Part shown: piece after piece, positions 44,286-53,344 of the stretch | How positions within the stretch are numbered: position 1 is the stretch's first letter | Layout: the number at the start of each line of letters is the position of its first letter | DNA from: Rhizobiales bacterium 65-79 | GTDB lineage: Bacteria > Pseudomonadota > Alphaproteobacteria > Rhizobiales > Rhizobiaceae | Assembly (NCBI GenBank): GCA_001896885.1 | Contig: MKRJ01000042.1 | Location: 1-64,000, forward strand | Direction: 5' to 3' | DNA length: 64,000 bases | Position numbers and translations under genes: made by a program | The notes under the pieces: generated by a model | Seen by the model: only the letters and a program-made list of their open reading frames with translations | Told to the model about the DNA's origin: nothing | The model's database searches: none

Positions 44286-45224
44286 ATGCAAGAATTCCTC
44301 ATTGCCGCCCGGCCCGATCTGCAGGCGGCGCGCGAGGTCTGGCTGAAAACGCTCGCCCGCGAGCGCCGCCTCTCCGCGCTCACCGTCGAGGCCTATGAGC
44401 GCGACACGCGGCAGTTTTTGCAGTTCCTGACCGGCCATGTCGGCGACGCGCCGGGACTGGCCGACATAAGGGCGCTGAGGCCCGCCGATCTGCGCGCGTT
44501 CCTCGCCTACCGCCGCACCGGCGGCGTGGGCGCGCGCACGCTCGGGCGCGGGCTCGCCGGCGTCCGTTCCTTGCTGCGCCATCTGGAGAAGAACGGTCTG
44601 GCGAGTGCCGCCGGCGCCACCGCGCTCCGCGCACCGAAACAGCCGAAATCGCTGCCGAAGCCGCTCACCGCCGCGGACGCGAGACGCGTGGTCGATGCCG
44701 GCGAGCAGCTTGCCGAGCAACCCTGGATCGCCGCGCGCAATGCGGCCGTTCTTGCGCTCCTCTATGGATCCGGCCTGCGCATTTCCGAGGCGCTAGGGCT
44801 GACCGGCGCCGACATTGCCCAGGCCACGAACGCGGCGCTCCGTGTCACCGGCAAGGGCGGCAAGACGCGGCTGGTGCCCGTGCTGCCGGTGCTCATCGAG
44901 GCCATCGCCGAATACAGGCGCCTCTGCCCCTATCATCTCGACACCGAAGGGCCGCTCTTTCGTGGCGCCAGGGGCGGCCCGCTCAACCCGGCGATCGTCC
45001 AGCGGGAAATGCGCAGGCTGCGCTCGGCGCTGAACCTTCCCGAGACGGCGACGCCGCACGCGCTCCGCCACTCCTTCGCCACGCATCTCCTCGGGCGCGG
45101 CGGCGATCTCCGCACCATCCAGGAACTGCTGGGCCACGCCAGCCTGTCGACGACGCAAATCTACACCGGCGTCGACACGGCCCGGCTGCTGGAAGTCTAC
45201 GAAGCCGCGCATCCCCGCGCCTGA
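44286..45224 (+). CDS. xerC: Tyrosine recombinase XerC
   Basis: About 312 residues. The N-terminal SAM-like core-binding domain is LARERRLSALTVEAYERDTR. The catalytic domain carries all active residues: Arg in LYGSGLRISEAL, Lys in GKGGKTRLVPV, His-x-x-Arg in HALRHSFATHLL, His in ELLGHASLSTTQIYT, and Tyr in the same segment. It resolves chromosome dimers at dif with XerD. Start is ATG 44286 or the TTG at 44274 (AAAAGGA just upstream). A lone housekeeping XerC is likely, because no element genes adjoin it. A downstream lpdA matches the rhizobial chromosome order I recall. Confidence 0.92.
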   Translation: MQEFLIAARPDLQAAREVWLKTLARERRLSALTVEAYERDTRQFLQFLTGHVGDAPGLADIRALRPADLRAFLAYRRTGGVGARTLGRGLAGVRSLLRHLEKNGLASAAGATALRAPKQPKSLPKPLTAADARRVVDAGEQLAEQPWIAARNAAVLALLYGSGLRISEALGLTGADIAQATNAALRVTGKGGKTRLVPVLPVLIEAIAEYRRLCPYHLDTEGPLFRGARGGPLNPAIVQREMRRLRSALNLPETATPHALRHSFATHLLGRGGDLRTIQELLGHASLSTTQIYTGVDTARLLEVYEAAHPRA

Positions 45225-45295
45225 GGACCGCGGTAAGGCAAATCTTCGCCGCTTCATTAACGGTTTGGCTGTGATTTCGTCCTAGCCTCCGCCAT

Positions 45296-45409
45296 ATGGA
45301 AAAAGCCGTCGCCATCGCCGACCGCACGAGCGAAATCGCCCTTCACGCGATGCTCGTTGCCAACGCGCTGTTCCTGCTCTCCTTTCTCGCCGTCGCCTTT
45401 TTCGGCTGA
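45296..45409 (+). CDS. Small single-span membrane protein (37 residues)
   Basis: A 37-codon frame from ATG 45296 to TGA 45407-45409. It begins MEKAVAIADRTSEIALHAML and ends with a hydrophobic helix VANALFLLSFLAVAFFG. The amphipathic N-terminus followed by one helix is typical of conserved micro-proteins. It lies in the gap between xerC and an exported-protein gene. No clear ribosome-binding site is visible, which lowers confidence. Conservation across rhizobia would decide. Confidence 0.45.
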   Translation: MEKAVAIADRTSEIALHAMLVANALFLLSFLAVAFFG

Positions 45410-45540
45410 GGAAGGGAAACGGAAGGGCCGATCGCCGGAGCCTTGGGCATCCGGCCGGGCTTTTTCACGAAAAGCGTGATTTGGCCCCAACCTGCGGCTC
45501 TGCTATCCTTCAATCCCCGCAAGAACGAAGGACGAAGCGC

Positions 45541-45774
45541 ATGAGAACTCTTCTTGTCGTCGCCGCAAGCCTTGGTTTCTCGATCGTCGCGGCCAGCGCC
45601 TGCGATTTCCACAACAGCTCCGTCTCGGCGAAAGCCGATACGCCCGACCCGATGACGGTCGCCAGCATCAGCTCCACGGCCCCGATGTCGAAGGCGACGG
45701 GCGAAGCCGCGAGGAAGCTTGCCGGCCAGGACGTCAAGGCGCCCGCGACAAAGCCCGGCGAAGCGACCGAATAA
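45541..45774 (+). CDS. Small exported protein
   Basis: A 77-residue protein with a signal peptide (LLVVAASLGFSIVAASA, then Cys20, DFHNS; a lipoprotein-type Cys is possible). The mature chain of about 57 residues is Ser/Thr/Ala-rich, polar and probably unstructured. ATG 45541 follows GAACGAAGGACGAAGCGC with a fair Shine-Dalgarno. It has its own terminator 20-65 bp downstream. I do not recognise the family. Confidence 0.7.
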   Translation: MRTLLVVAASLGFSIVAASACDFHNSSVSAKADTPDPMTVASISSTAPMSKATGEAARKLAGQDVKAPATKPGEATE

Positions 45775-45792
45775 TCCTGTTTGCTCCAGAGG

Positions 45793-45842
45793 AAAAGGCC
45801 CGGTTTCGAACCCCATGGGGGAAGAAATTCCGGGCCTTTTAC
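45793..45842 (+). terminator. Rho-independent terminator
   Basis: AAAAGGCCCGG (45793-45803) pairs with CCGGGCCTTTT (45830-45840). The 26-base loop contains a further CCCCATGGGG palindrome, so a branched structure is likely. The T-run makes it work for the plus-strand exported-protein gene; the A-run also supports termination from the minus strand. Confidence 0.8.
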
Positions 45843-45909
45843 TTGTCTATCCGAAATCCAGGCGAGACCCATGCAGGCGGGTTTCGGCCGCCCCGTGAGG
45901 AATTACACC

Positions 45910-45935
45910 GGAACAAATCTATTGAATGCAGCGTT
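45910..45935 (+). promoter_or_regulatory. EcfG-type (general stress sigma factor) promoter
   Basis: GGAAC at 45910-45914, exactly 17 bp, then CGTT at 45932-45935. This is the full consensus GGAAC-N16/17-CGTT recognised by EcfG/RpoE2 sigma factors in alphaproteobacteria. It lies 30 bp upstream of the start of the small membrane protein gene. No other perfect match was found in the intergenic regions I scanned by eye. Confidence 0.75.
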
Positions 45936-45964
45936 TTGGCGAGGTTCAACAGAAAGATCTCGCC

Positions 45965-46333
45965 ATGGTCAATCAGGATCCCCCGCAGAACCCACCGCCC
46001 GAGCGCGAGCCACCGGTGCAGCGCGTCACTGTGAACAACCCTCGCGGAGGCGGCGGATGGATCGTCATCGCGATCATCGTGATTATTCTGATCGTGGCCT
46101 ATTTCTTCTATACGGGCGGCCATTTCACGGGGCCGGGACCGACCTCCGGCACATCGACCTCGGCTCCTGCCACCACGGGCGGCAGTAACGGCGCGCCTGC
46201 CGCCAACAGTACCGCGCCCGCGCCGTCCTCCGGCTCGTCCGGGACCACCACCCAGCCCGCGCCTGGCGGTTCGGCCACCGGCGGATCGGCCACCGGCGGT
46301 GCAACGACAGGCGGCGCAACGAAGCCAAAATGA
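45965..46333 (+). CDS. Membrane-anchored Gly/Ser/Thr-rich protein
   Basis: A 122-residue protein. A short proline-rich cytoplasmic N-terminus (MVNQDPPQNPPPEREPPVQR) is followed by one helix (GGWIVIAIIVIILIVAYFFY, about residues 29-49). The external tail is almost only Gly, Ser, Thr, Ala and Pro, with near-repeats GGSATGGSATGGATTGGAT. It is probably an envelope protein; no domain is recognised. A perfect EcfG-type promoter 30 bp upstream predicts induction in general stress and stationary phase. Confidence 0.7.
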   Translation: MVNQDPPQNPPPEREPPVQRVTVNNPRGGGGWIVIAIIVIILIVAYFFYTGGHFTGPGPTSGTSTSAPATTGGSNGAPAANSTAPAPSSGSSGTTTQPAPGGSATGGSATGGATTGGATKPK

Positions 46334-46407
46334 TGTGATGTCCGGCTAAAATGACAGGATCGGGGTCGGCTCGGCGCGGCCCCGATCTTCTTTGGGATGT
46401 ATTTCCG

Positions 46408-47814
46408 TCAGATGTGGATCGGCTTGGAGAAGGTGGCGAGCGCGGCTTCCTTCACCGCCTCCGACATGGTCGGATGCGCGTGGCAGGTGCGCGCCAGATC
46501 TTCCGACGATCCGCCGAATTCCATCAGCACCGCCGCCTCGTGGATCATCTCGCCGGCCCCGAAGCCTACGATATGGACGCCGAGCATGCGGTCGGTCGCC
46601 TTGTCGGCGAGGATCTTCACGAAGCCGTCCGTGTGCAGCATGGCGCGTGCACGTCCGTTGGCGGTGAAGGGGAACTTGCCGACCTTGTAGTCTATGCCGG
46701 CCTTCTTCAACTCCTCCTCGGTCTTGCCGACCGAGGCGACCTCGGGGCTCGTATAGACGACGCTCGGGATCACGTCGTAATTCACGTGGCCGGCCTGCCC
46801 GGCCAGCATCTCGGCGAGCGCAACGCCCTCGTCCTCGCCCTTGTGCGCCAGCATCGGCCCGGCGATCACGTCGCCGATGGCGTAGATGCCCGGCACGTTC
46901 GTCTGGTAATGCTTGTCGACGGCGACCCGCCCGCGCTCGTCTAGCGCCACGCCGGCCTCCTTCAGCCCGAGCTTGCCGGAATAGGCGCGCCTTCCCGTCG
47001 CCACCAGCACGACATCGGCCTCGATCGTTTCCGCGTTGCCGCCCTTGACCGGCTCGAAGGTGACGCTCGCGCCCTTCTTCGTCTTTTCGACGCCGGTGAC
47101 CTTGGCGCCGAGCCTGAACTCCAGCCCCTGCTTGGCGAGCATGCGCTGGAACTGCCGCGCCACCTCGCCGTCCATGCCGCCGAGGATCGTGTCGAGGAAC
47201 TCGACCACGGTGACCTTGGCGCCGAGCCGCGCCCAGACCGAGCCCAGTTCGAGCCCGATGACGCCGCCGCCGACCACGACCATCGTCGCGGGCACCTTGG
47301 CGAGGCTGAGCGCGCCGGTGGAAGACACGATCACCTTCTCGTCGAAATTGACCTCGACGCCGGGAATGCCGGCGACGTCCGAGCCGGTGGCGATGACGAT
47401 CGATTTCGCCTCGACTTCCGTCTCCTTGCCGTCCTCGCCGGTGACGGTGACCTTGCCGGCGGAGACGACGCGGCCGGTACCTCGGAACGCATCGATCTTG
47501 TTCTTCTTGAAGAGGAATTCGACGCCCTTGACGTTGGCGTCCACGGTCGCGTCCTTGTGTGCCATCATCGCCTTCAAATCGAGCTTCGGCTTGCCGACAG
47601 CGACGCCGAGCGTCGGCAGCGCGTGCTCCGCCTCGGCGAACATCTCGGAAGCATAGAGCAACGCCTTGGAAGGGATGCAGCCAATGTTGAGACAGGTGCC
47701 GCCGAAGGTCTTTTCCTTCTCGACCACCGCCGTCTTCAGCCCGAGTTGCGCGCATTTTATCGCGCACACATAACCCGCCGGACCGGTTCCGATGATGACG
47801 ACGTCATAGCTCAT
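46408..47814 (-). CDS. lpdA: Dihydrolipoyl dehydrogenase
   Basis: A 468-residue FAD/NAD-dependent E3 subunit that reoxidises dihydrolipoamide of 2-oxoacid dehydrogenase complexes. FAD motif [20 protein letters not shown] is at the N-terminus. The redox disulfide is in [19 protein letters not shown] motif is [20 protein letters not shown]. The C-terminal His-x-x-x-x-Glu pair is in [15 protein letters not shown]. The start is ATG 47814 (SYDVVI), with an in-frame ATG at 47823 possible. sucA/sucB, often upstream in rhizobia, are not present here; upstream is a cytidine deaminase gene. Confidence 0.96.
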   Translation of the reverse strand: MSYDVVIIGTGPAGYVCAIKCAQLGLKTAVVEKEKTFGGTCLNIGCIPSKALLYASEMFAEAEHALPTLGVAVGKPKLDLKAMMAHKDATVDANVKGVEFLFKKNKIDAFRGTGRVVSAGKVTVTGEDGKETEVEAKSIVIATGSDVAGIPGVEVNFDEKVIVSSTGALSLAKVPATMVVVGGGVIGLELGSVWARLGAKVTVVEFLDTILGGMDGEVARQFQRMLAKQGLEFRLGAKVTGVEKTKKGASVTFEPVKGGNAETIEADVVLVATGRRAYSGKLGLKEAGVALDERGRVAVDKHYQTNVPGIYAIGDVIAGPMLAHKGEDEGVALAEMLAGQAGHVNYDVIPSVVYTSPEVASVGKTEEELKKAGIDYKVGKFPFTANGRARAMLHTDGFVKILADKATDRMLGVHIVGFGAGEMIHEAAVLMEFGGSSEDLARTCHAHPTMSEAVKEAALATFSKPIHI

Positions 47815-48065
47815 GTGAGGCAACTCCGCCGGCCAGGAAGCCGGCTCCCTTCAGATAGGTTCACGCGTGGCGCCCTTCCATCGCCGACCACGCCCGCCAT
47901 GGCAAGCCTGCAATGCAAAAAGATGGATGGGGCGCGGAAGCTTCGGAGCGCCGTGACGCCCACAGGATGAGAGCGGACGGAAATGGGAACAGCCCGGCAA
48001 AATCTGCGGATCGCGCTCCGCACCCCCTTTTCCTGTCCGGCCTTGTCGACGCATAGTGCCGCGCC

Positions 48066-48473
48066 ATGCTGAGCGATTCCGACGAAGAACTGATCGAAGC
48101 CGCCCGCGCCGTGCTGAAGGCGCGCTTCAAGACGGGCCGCCATGCGGTCGGCAGCGCCGTTCGCACGCGCTCCGGCCGCATCCATGTCGGCCTGAACGTC
48201 GAGTGCTACGTCACCCGCATCTCCGTCTGCGCCGAGGCGGTCGCCATCGGTCGGGCGTCGGTAGAGGGCGAAGGCGAGGAGATCGAGACCGTCGTCGCCG
48301 TGCGCCAGGCCTCCGCCGACGATCCGAAGGCGCGGGTGGTCTCGCCCTGCGGCATGTGCCGGGAGATGATCAGCGACTACGCGCCCGGCGCCCGCGTCAT
48401 CGTGCCGAACGGCGCCGGTGCGGCGGCCGTGCCTGTATCGAGCTTGCTGCCGAACAAATACGTACGCCCGTAA
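48066..48473 (+). CDS. Cytidine deaminase-like protein
   Basis: A 135-residue zinc-dependent deaminase. Catalytic motif I is ISVCAEAVAIGRA, with the zinc Cys and the proton-shuttling Glu. Motif II is SPCGMCREMISDY, providing the two other zinc Cys. Length is that of the short tetrameric Cdd/blasticidin-deaminase type. It salvages cytidine/deoxycytidine or a related nucleoside. It is divergent from lpdA with about 250 bp between them. ATG 48066 is used. Confidence 0.88.
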   Translation: MLSDSDEELIEAARAVLKARFKTGRHAVGSAVRTRSGRIHVGLNVECYVTRISVCAEAVAIGRASVEGEGEEIETVVAVRQASADDPKARVVSPCGMCREMISDYAPGARVIVPNGAGAAAVPVSSLLPNKYVRP

Positions 48474-48610
48474 AGGCGGAGATCCTCGATGGCCGCCGCC
48501 GCTCGACCGCCTGCGCCGGTCTGGCCCAATCTTTTTTCGAAGAGGGCGGTTTATGCATTGCCGCTCCTCCCCTAGCTTTGTCCGTGACCTTCGGAACCGT
48601 GGAGAAAATC

Positions 48611-49555
48611 ATGGCCAACCGCCGCCTCGGCCGCACCGATATCGAGATCGCGCCGCTCGTTCTCGGGACGAATGTCGTCGGCTGGACCGCCGACGAAAAG
48701 ACCTCCTTCGAGGTGCTGGACGCGTTCGTGTCGGAAGGCTTCACCGCCATCGACACGGCCGATGCCTATTCGCGCTGGGTGCCGGGCAACGACAGCGACA
48801 GTGAGAAGATCATTGGACGCTGGATGAAAGCGCGCGGCAACCGCTCGCGGGTACACATTTTTACCAAGGTCGGCTCCGACATGGGCCAGGGCAGGAAGGA
48901 TCTTTCGGCGAAATGGATCCTGGAGGAGGTCGAGAACTCGCTGAAGCGCCTGCAGACCGACTATATCGATCTCTACCAGAGCCATTGGCCCGATCCGACC
49001 GTGCAGCACGAGGAGACACTGTCCGCCTATGACAAGCTGATCAAGGCCGGGAAGGTCCGCTATGTCGGCGCCTCGAACTACGATGCGAAGCTGCTCGCCG
49101 ACGCGCTGGAAGTCTCCGAGGAAAAGGGCCTGCCGCGCTACCAGACGCTGCAGAACGAGTTCAATCTCTATACACGCGACAAGTATGAGGGCGCGGTGCA
49201 GGATCTGGTGGTGAAGGAAGGGCTGAGCTGCATTCCGTATTATTCGCTCGCCGCCGGCTTTCTCACTGGCAAGTACCGGTCCGAGAAGGATCTCGGCAAG
49301 AGTCCGCGCGGCAAGGGCACCGCGAAATATCTCGACGACAAGGGCAAGCGCATCCTGGCCGCCATGGACAAGGTCGCCGAAAGGACCGGCGCGGCCCATG
49401 CCGAGATCGCGCTTGCCTGGATCAATGCGCAGCCCGGCATCGCCGCGCCGATCGCGTCCGCCACTTCGGTCGGGCAGTTGCAGAGCCTGGTACGCGGCGC
49501 AAGGCTGACGCTGTCGGACGGTGACGAGAAGCTCTTGACCGACGCCGGCCGGTAG
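48611..49555 (+). CDS. Aldo/keto reductase
   Basis: A 314-residue NADPH-dependent (beta/alpha)8 reductase. The catalytic tetrad is visible: Asp and Tyr in AIDTADAYSRW, Lys in RVHIFTKVG, and His in DLYQSHWPDP. It resembles YajO/YhdN-type AKRs (IPYYSLAAGFLTGKYRSEKD). ATG 48611 has GGAGAAAATC upstream. It follows the deaminase gene by 137 bp and may be separately transcribed. The substrate is not predictable; small aldehydes are usual. Confidence 0.92.
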   Translation: MANRRLGRTDIEIAPLVLGTNVVGWTADEKTSFEVLDAFVSEGFTAIDTADAYSRWVPGNDSDSEKIIGRWMKARGNRSRVHIFTKVGSDMGQGRKDLSAKWILEEVENSLKRLQTDYIDLYQSHWPDPTVQHEETLSAYDKLIKAGKVRYVGASNYDAKLLADALEVSEEKGLPRYQTLQNEFNLYTRDKYEGAVQDLVVKEGLSCIPYYSLAAGFLTGKYRSEKDLGKSPRGKGTAKYLDDKGKRILAAMDKVAERTGAAHAEIALAWINAQPGIAAPIASATSVGQLQSLVRGARLTLSDGDEKLLTDAGR

Positions 49556-49921
49556 CGGTCGCCACCACCTCCCTTCTTCGCGCGCGGCGATGCATCCTGA
49601 CCTTCGCCGTCGAGGAAACTCCGGTTTTTGCCTATCGATCGAGATTACTCCGTCGAAATTGAATAAATATTTACCAATTAACTAACGTTTAAGAATATCC
49701 ATGCCGCGGCGCAACAAACCCGCTAGATATAGCTTCATGATGCGGGGTGGAACACACCGGAACCGATCCCGGCGGTAGTCCTTATCGCCGGCCGGCGCGA
49801 TTTTTGGCGTCGGCGAACGTCCGGTCCCTTCCTGCGCCGCATCGCGCCTTTCCGGCGCCTTACAGGATCGTTTTTCGCCGCGCACCACAGGTCACAGCGG
49901 CGATGAGGTTTGTTGCGCCAG
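49556..49921. other. Upstream regulatory region of the polysaccharide locus
   Basis: A 366-bp gap with no recognised gene. An AT-rich island at about 49655-49710 stands out in the GC-rich surroundings and contains a CtrA-type box. GGAAC followed after 18 nt by TTAT occurs near 49750-49780 but lacks CGTT. The region probably holds the promoter of the glycosyltransferase/flavoprotein operon. Confidence 0.5.
49678..49692 (+). promoter_or_regulatory. CtrA-type binding site (TTAA-N7-TTAA)
   Basis: TTAA-CTAACGT-TTAA at 49678-49692 is an exact match to the full CtrA consensus. It lies in an AT-rich island about 230 bp upstream of the WecG/TagA-type gene. If used, it would tie surface polysaccharide production to the cell cycle, as known for polar polysaccharides in rhizobia. 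Chance matches occur, so it needs comparison. Confidence 0.5.
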
Positions 49922-50707
49922 ATGCTGATGGACCGCTCATTCGGGAATCTTTTGAACGAGGTGCCGACCGTCCGCGTCGGCGGCATGCCGATCAGCGTTC
50001 TCGACCGCCGCGGTGCCGCCGAACTCATGATCCGGGTCGCGCAATCGCGCGAGCGTCGCGGCCGCCCGCTCTACTTCACCTCCGTCAACGGCGAGGCGAT
50101 CGCGCGCGCCAGCCGCGATCCCGACCTGGCCGCCGTCTTCCTTGCCGCCGACCAGATCCTTGCCGACGGCCAGCCTCTGGTGATCGCGTCGCGCCTTCTC
50201 TGCCGCATGCCGCTGCCCGAACGTGTCGCCACGACCGATCTCGTCCATGACGTCGCCCGTCTCGCCGAGAAGACCGGGGCGAGCTTCTACCTGCTCGGCT
50301 CCGAGGAGGAGGAGAACGAGCGCGCCGTCGCGGCGCTGAGGAGGGCCTATCCGAAGCTCAGGATCGTCGGCCGTTGCCATGGCTTCCTGGAGGGCGAGGC
50401 GCTGCTCGCCAAGCTGAGCGAGATCAACGCGCTTGCGCCGGACATCCTTTGGCTCGGACTTGGCGTGCCGATCGAGCAGCAATTCGTGCTCGACTATTCG
50501 CACCTGCTGCCCAATGTCGGCGTCATCAAGACCTCGGGCGGCCTCTTCAACCACATCTCCGGCAAGAACCGGCGCGCCCCGCTCTGGATGCAGCGGATCG
50601 GCTTCGAATGGCTGTGGCGGGTGCTGATGGAGCCGCGCCGGCTCTTCTGGCGCTATCTGACGACCAATCCCCTCGCGATCTATGCGATGCTGAGGTATTC
50701 TGAATGA
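49922..50707 (+). CDS. WecG/TagA/CpsF-family glycosyltransferase (GT26)
   Basis: About 261 residues. Motifs of the family: TVRVGGMPISVLDRRGAAEL, YFTSVNGEAI, LADGQPLVIASRLL, GASFYLLGSEEEENERAVAA, LWLGLGVPIEQQFV and GVIKTSGGLFNHISGKNRRA. These enzymes transfer ManNAc(A) or similar sugars to lipid-linked intermediates at the cytoplasmic face. ATG 49922 is used; TTG 49910/49913 or ATG 49928 are alternatives, with only GAGG upstream. It shares a 4-bp overlap with the flavoprotein gene. It is probably an early step of the polysaccharide repeat. Confidence 0.88.
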   Translation: MLMDRSFGNLLNEVPTVRVGGMPISVLDRRGAAELMIRVAQSRERRGRPLYFTSVNGEAIARASRDPDLAAVFLAADQILADGQPLVIASRLLCRMPLPERVATTDLVHDVARLAEKTGASFYLLGSEEEENERAVAALRRAYPKLRIVGRCHGFLEGEALLAKLSEINALAPDILWLGLGVPIEQQFVLDYSHLLPNVGVIKTSGGLFNHISGKNRRAPLWMQRIGFEWLWRVLMEPRRLFWRYLTTNPLAIYAMLRYSE

Positions 50708-51924
50708 CCGACCCTCGCGGAAACGACACCGGCGCCCCGGCCCTCGTGATCGAAACGGAGATCGCCATCATAGGCGGCGGGCTGTCCGGCACGCTGGCCG
50801 CCGTGACGCTGGCGCGCGCCGGCCATGACGTCACTCTGATCGACCGCCACGCCGTCTATCCGCCAGATTTCCGGGTGGAGAAGATCGGCGGCGAGCAGGT
50901 CGACATCCTGCGCAGACTTGGTCTGCTCGACGCATTGAAGGCAGGCGCGACCCCCTTCGACGAGATCGTCAACGCCCGTCGCGGCCGTATCCTCGATCGC
51001 ACCCGCAGCCGGCACTACGGTTTCCTCTATCAGGATCTCGTCGCGACCATGCGGGCGCAGCTTCCCGGTACGGTGCGCTTCGTCGTCGGTCGGGTCGAGG
51101 ACCTGCGGACGGGCGTCGACCGCCAGACGGTCTCGATCCTCGACCAGGGCACGGTGAGCGCGCGGCTTGTCATTCTCGCCACCGGGATGGGCGACGTTTT
51201 ACGGCGCTCGCTCGGCATCGAACGGCGCTTCATCCATCAGCGGCAATCGCTGACCTTCGGCTTCAACATCAAACCCGCCGGCGATGCCGCCTTCCGCTAT
51301 CCGGCGCTCACCTATTACGGCGAAAAGGTCTCCGACGGCATCGACTATCTCAGTCTGTTCCCGACGGCCGCCGGAATGCGCGCGAACCTCTTCACCTTCC
51401 GCGACCATCGCGACCCTTGGGTAAAGGAATTCCGTGACAGTCCGAAAGAGGTCCTGGCGGCGACGCTGCCCGGCCTGTCGAAGGTGCTCGGCGAGTTCGA
51501 GATCGTCGACCGGGTGCAGAACTGGCTGATGGATATCGCCGTCTCCGAGAATTGCCGGCAGGCCGGCGTGGTGGTGATCGGCGACGCCTACCAGACCTCC
51601 TGCCCGGCCGCCGGCACCGGCGTCAGCCGGCTTCTCACCGATGTGGAGAGGCTCTGCACGGTCCACATCCCGCGATGGATGAAGACATCGGGCATGCCGG
51701 CCGCCAAGATCGCCGCCTTCTACGACGATGCGAACAAGCAGGCGGTCGACCGGCGGGCGCTGCAACTTGCCGAATACCGCCGCAGCCTGACCGTCGCCAC
51801 GGATTTGCGCTGGCGCGCCCACAGGCTCATGCTCCTGTCGCGCCGGCGCCTGGTCGACAGCATCGACCGTAACGCCCCGGCGCTCGGAGCGACGCTGCGC
51901 CTGCTGCGCAGCCGCGCCGCCTAA
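50704..51924 (+). CDS. FAD-dependent oxidoreductase/monooxygenase-like protein in the polysaccharide locus
   Basis: A 406-residue flavoprotein. The Rossmann FAD site is IAIIGGGLSGTLAAVTLARA. A GD motif occurs as VVVIGDAYQTSCPAAGTGVS (about residue 290), the FAD ribityl-binding region of group A monooxygenases/geranylgeranyl-reductase-like proteins. KIGGEQVDILRRLGLLDAL follows the first motif. It is translationally coupled to the GT26 gene (ATGA). Such enzymes are not a standard part of polysaccharide operons. Oxidation or reduction of a lipid carrier, sugar or aromatic decoration are possible roles. Confidence 0.8.
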   Translation: MTDPRGNDTGAPALVIETEIAIIGGGLSGTLAAVTLARAGHDVTLIDRHAVYPPDFRVEKIGGEQVDILRRLGLLDALKAGATPFDEIVNARRGRILDRTRSRHYGFLYQDLVATMRAQLPGTVRFVVGRVEDLRTGVDRQTVSILDQGTVSARLVILATGMGDVLRRSLGIERRFIHQRQSLTFGFNIKPAGDAAFRYPALTYYGEKVSDGIDYLSLFPTAAGMRANLFTFRDHRDPWVKEFRDSPKEVLAATLPGLSKVLGEFEIVDRVQNWLMDIAVSENCRQAGVVVIGDAYQTSCPAAGTGVSRLLTDVERLCTVHIPRWMKTSGMPAAKIAAFYDDANKQAVDRRALQLAEYRRSLTVATDLRWRAHRLMLLSRRRLVDSIDRNAPALGATLRLLRSRAA

Positions 51925-51976
51925 ACACGAGTTCAGCTGGAATCCGCGACGACGCTTCCGCGCCGCCGCGCCTCGC

Positions 51977-53146
51977 TCAGGAGGTGGCCGGCTCTTCGGA
52001 GGCGGATGCCGCCGCTGGAACCGGGTGCGAAGCCGGAAGCGTCCGCACGTCGCGCGAACCATGGAAAAGCCGCCGCGCCAGCGACCTGGCGGCCGGCATC
52101 CGGTCGACCACGAGGCGCGCGGCATAGCCGAGCGGGCTGCCGGCGCGCGAAATCTGCCACATCGGCGAGGGCGTCGCGCCGAATGTCATCTTGTATGGCT
52201 CGTCGCCGATCGTGAAATCGAGGAAGCGCTCACCGCGCTCGATGCAGTCGCGCGCGATCTGCTCGAACAGAAGGCTGCCGAGCGACTGGTTCTTGAAGCC
52301 ATCATGGTCGAAGCCGCTCAAGATGACCATGAGGGAGCCGTTCCGGCTGGCGAGCCCCAGCGCGCCGGCAACCGGCCGATCGTCCACCGTGATCGAATAG
52401 GTGCGCGCATATCCGACAACGCCTTCGGTCGCCACGCCCAGGTAGAAATCGTAGTAGGCCGGCACCTGCAGAAGATCGCCGGTCCCGTCCTCGCGATTGC
52501 CGAAACGCTGGCCGCGATAGGTCCTGAGCGCCTCGAACGTCCGCACTATCTGCTCCTCGTCCGTAGAGCATCCGAAATGCACGGTCCCGCGCCGATGGAG
52601 CTGCCGCGACTTCTTGTCGAGTTCCTTGCGGTAGGACCGCGGCAAGTGGCTATCGCGCCACGCCTCGTAGTTCTCGGCAAGCGTCGCCTTGTAGGCGCTC
52701 ATGCCCATCGCCTCGCGGCGACGGATGCCGAAGAGCTGCTCGATCCCGAGCGCGTCGTCGGCAAGCTTGCCGATACGCAGCAGGTCGTAGGGATGGATGA
52801 GCGAACGGATGCGCGCGACGCATCCGCCATCCGCCAGGATAGTGGCGAAAGTCTCCGCGTCCGTCACCGGCGAGACGTAGTCGGAAACGCGGAAATCGGC
52901 GAACGCGACCACCCTCAGCCCCGAGTACCGGCGCCGCACCAGCGGCAGCACCATGGCGAGGCTTTTGTCGGCCGCACGGCGGACGACGAGGATCAGCGGC
53001 CGGGCGGCATTGTGCGGCAGGAGCCTCGCATAGAGACCCTCAAGCCAGACCGGGCCCTGGAACGGGGTCGCCGCCGACTTCTCGAAAAGCTCGACATATT
53101 CCGCAGAGCGGAAGTCGAAGGAATTCTCGATCGAAACTTCAAACAT
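51977..53146 (-). CDS. CelD/BioF2-like GNAT acyltransferase
   Basis: A 389-residue cytoplasmic protein with a double GNAT fold of the Acetyltransf_6/CelD type. Features: PVWLEGLYARLLPHNAARPL near the N-terminus, RSYRKELDKKSRQLHRRGTV mid-chain, and a C-terminal GNAT half ending QSLGSLLFEQIARDCIERGE then RFLDFTIGDEPYKM. Such proteins occur in exopolysaccharide and cellulose loci and probably acylate sugars. ATG 53146 is the start, with a spaced AGGG. It is convergent with the flavoprotein gene and divergent from the GINT-like gene. Confidence 0.82.
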   Translation of the reverse strand: MFEVSIENSFDFRSAEYVELFEKSAATPFQGPVWLEGLYARLLPHNAARPLILVVRRAADKSLAMVLPLVRRRYSGLRVVAFADFRVSDYVSPVTDAETFATILADGGCVARIRSLIHPYDLLRIGKLADDALGIEQLFGIRRREAMGMSAYKATLAENYEAWRDSHLPRSYRKELDKKSRQLHRRGTVHFGCSTDEEQIVRTFEALRTYRGQRFGNREDGTGDLLQVPAYYDFYLGVATEGVVGYARTYSITVDDRPVAGALGLASRNGSLMVILSGFDHDGFKNQSLGSLLFEQIARDCIERGERFLDFTIGDEPYKMTFGATPSPMWQISRAGSPLGYAARLVVDRMPAARSLARRLFHGSRDVRTLPASHPVPAAASASEEPATS

Positions 53147-53344
53147 GAAGCGACGAAACCCTGTTCGGGGAAGGATGCTTTACGCTCATGGTCTCCGACA
53201 AGGGTCGGGCGGAGTCAAATTAATGTTGGCAAATTGGTTTACAGGTCTGGGGTAACGTCGCGAAACGCCATGCGCCGCGCCGAGGCCCCCTAAGGGCCAT
53301 GAAGGCGCTCGCACAATTCGAAACCGCGCCTCCGGGATAGGCCT

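Noticed and set aside
44286..45224. XerC-type recombinase as a mobile-element integrase
   Set aside because: All residues and context fit housekeeping XerC, with no tRNA, repeat or element genes beside it.
47934..47956. Imperfect palindrome around AAGCTT between lpdA and the cytidine deaminase gene
   Set aside because: Too short, not followed by a T-tract and not in a recognisable operator context.
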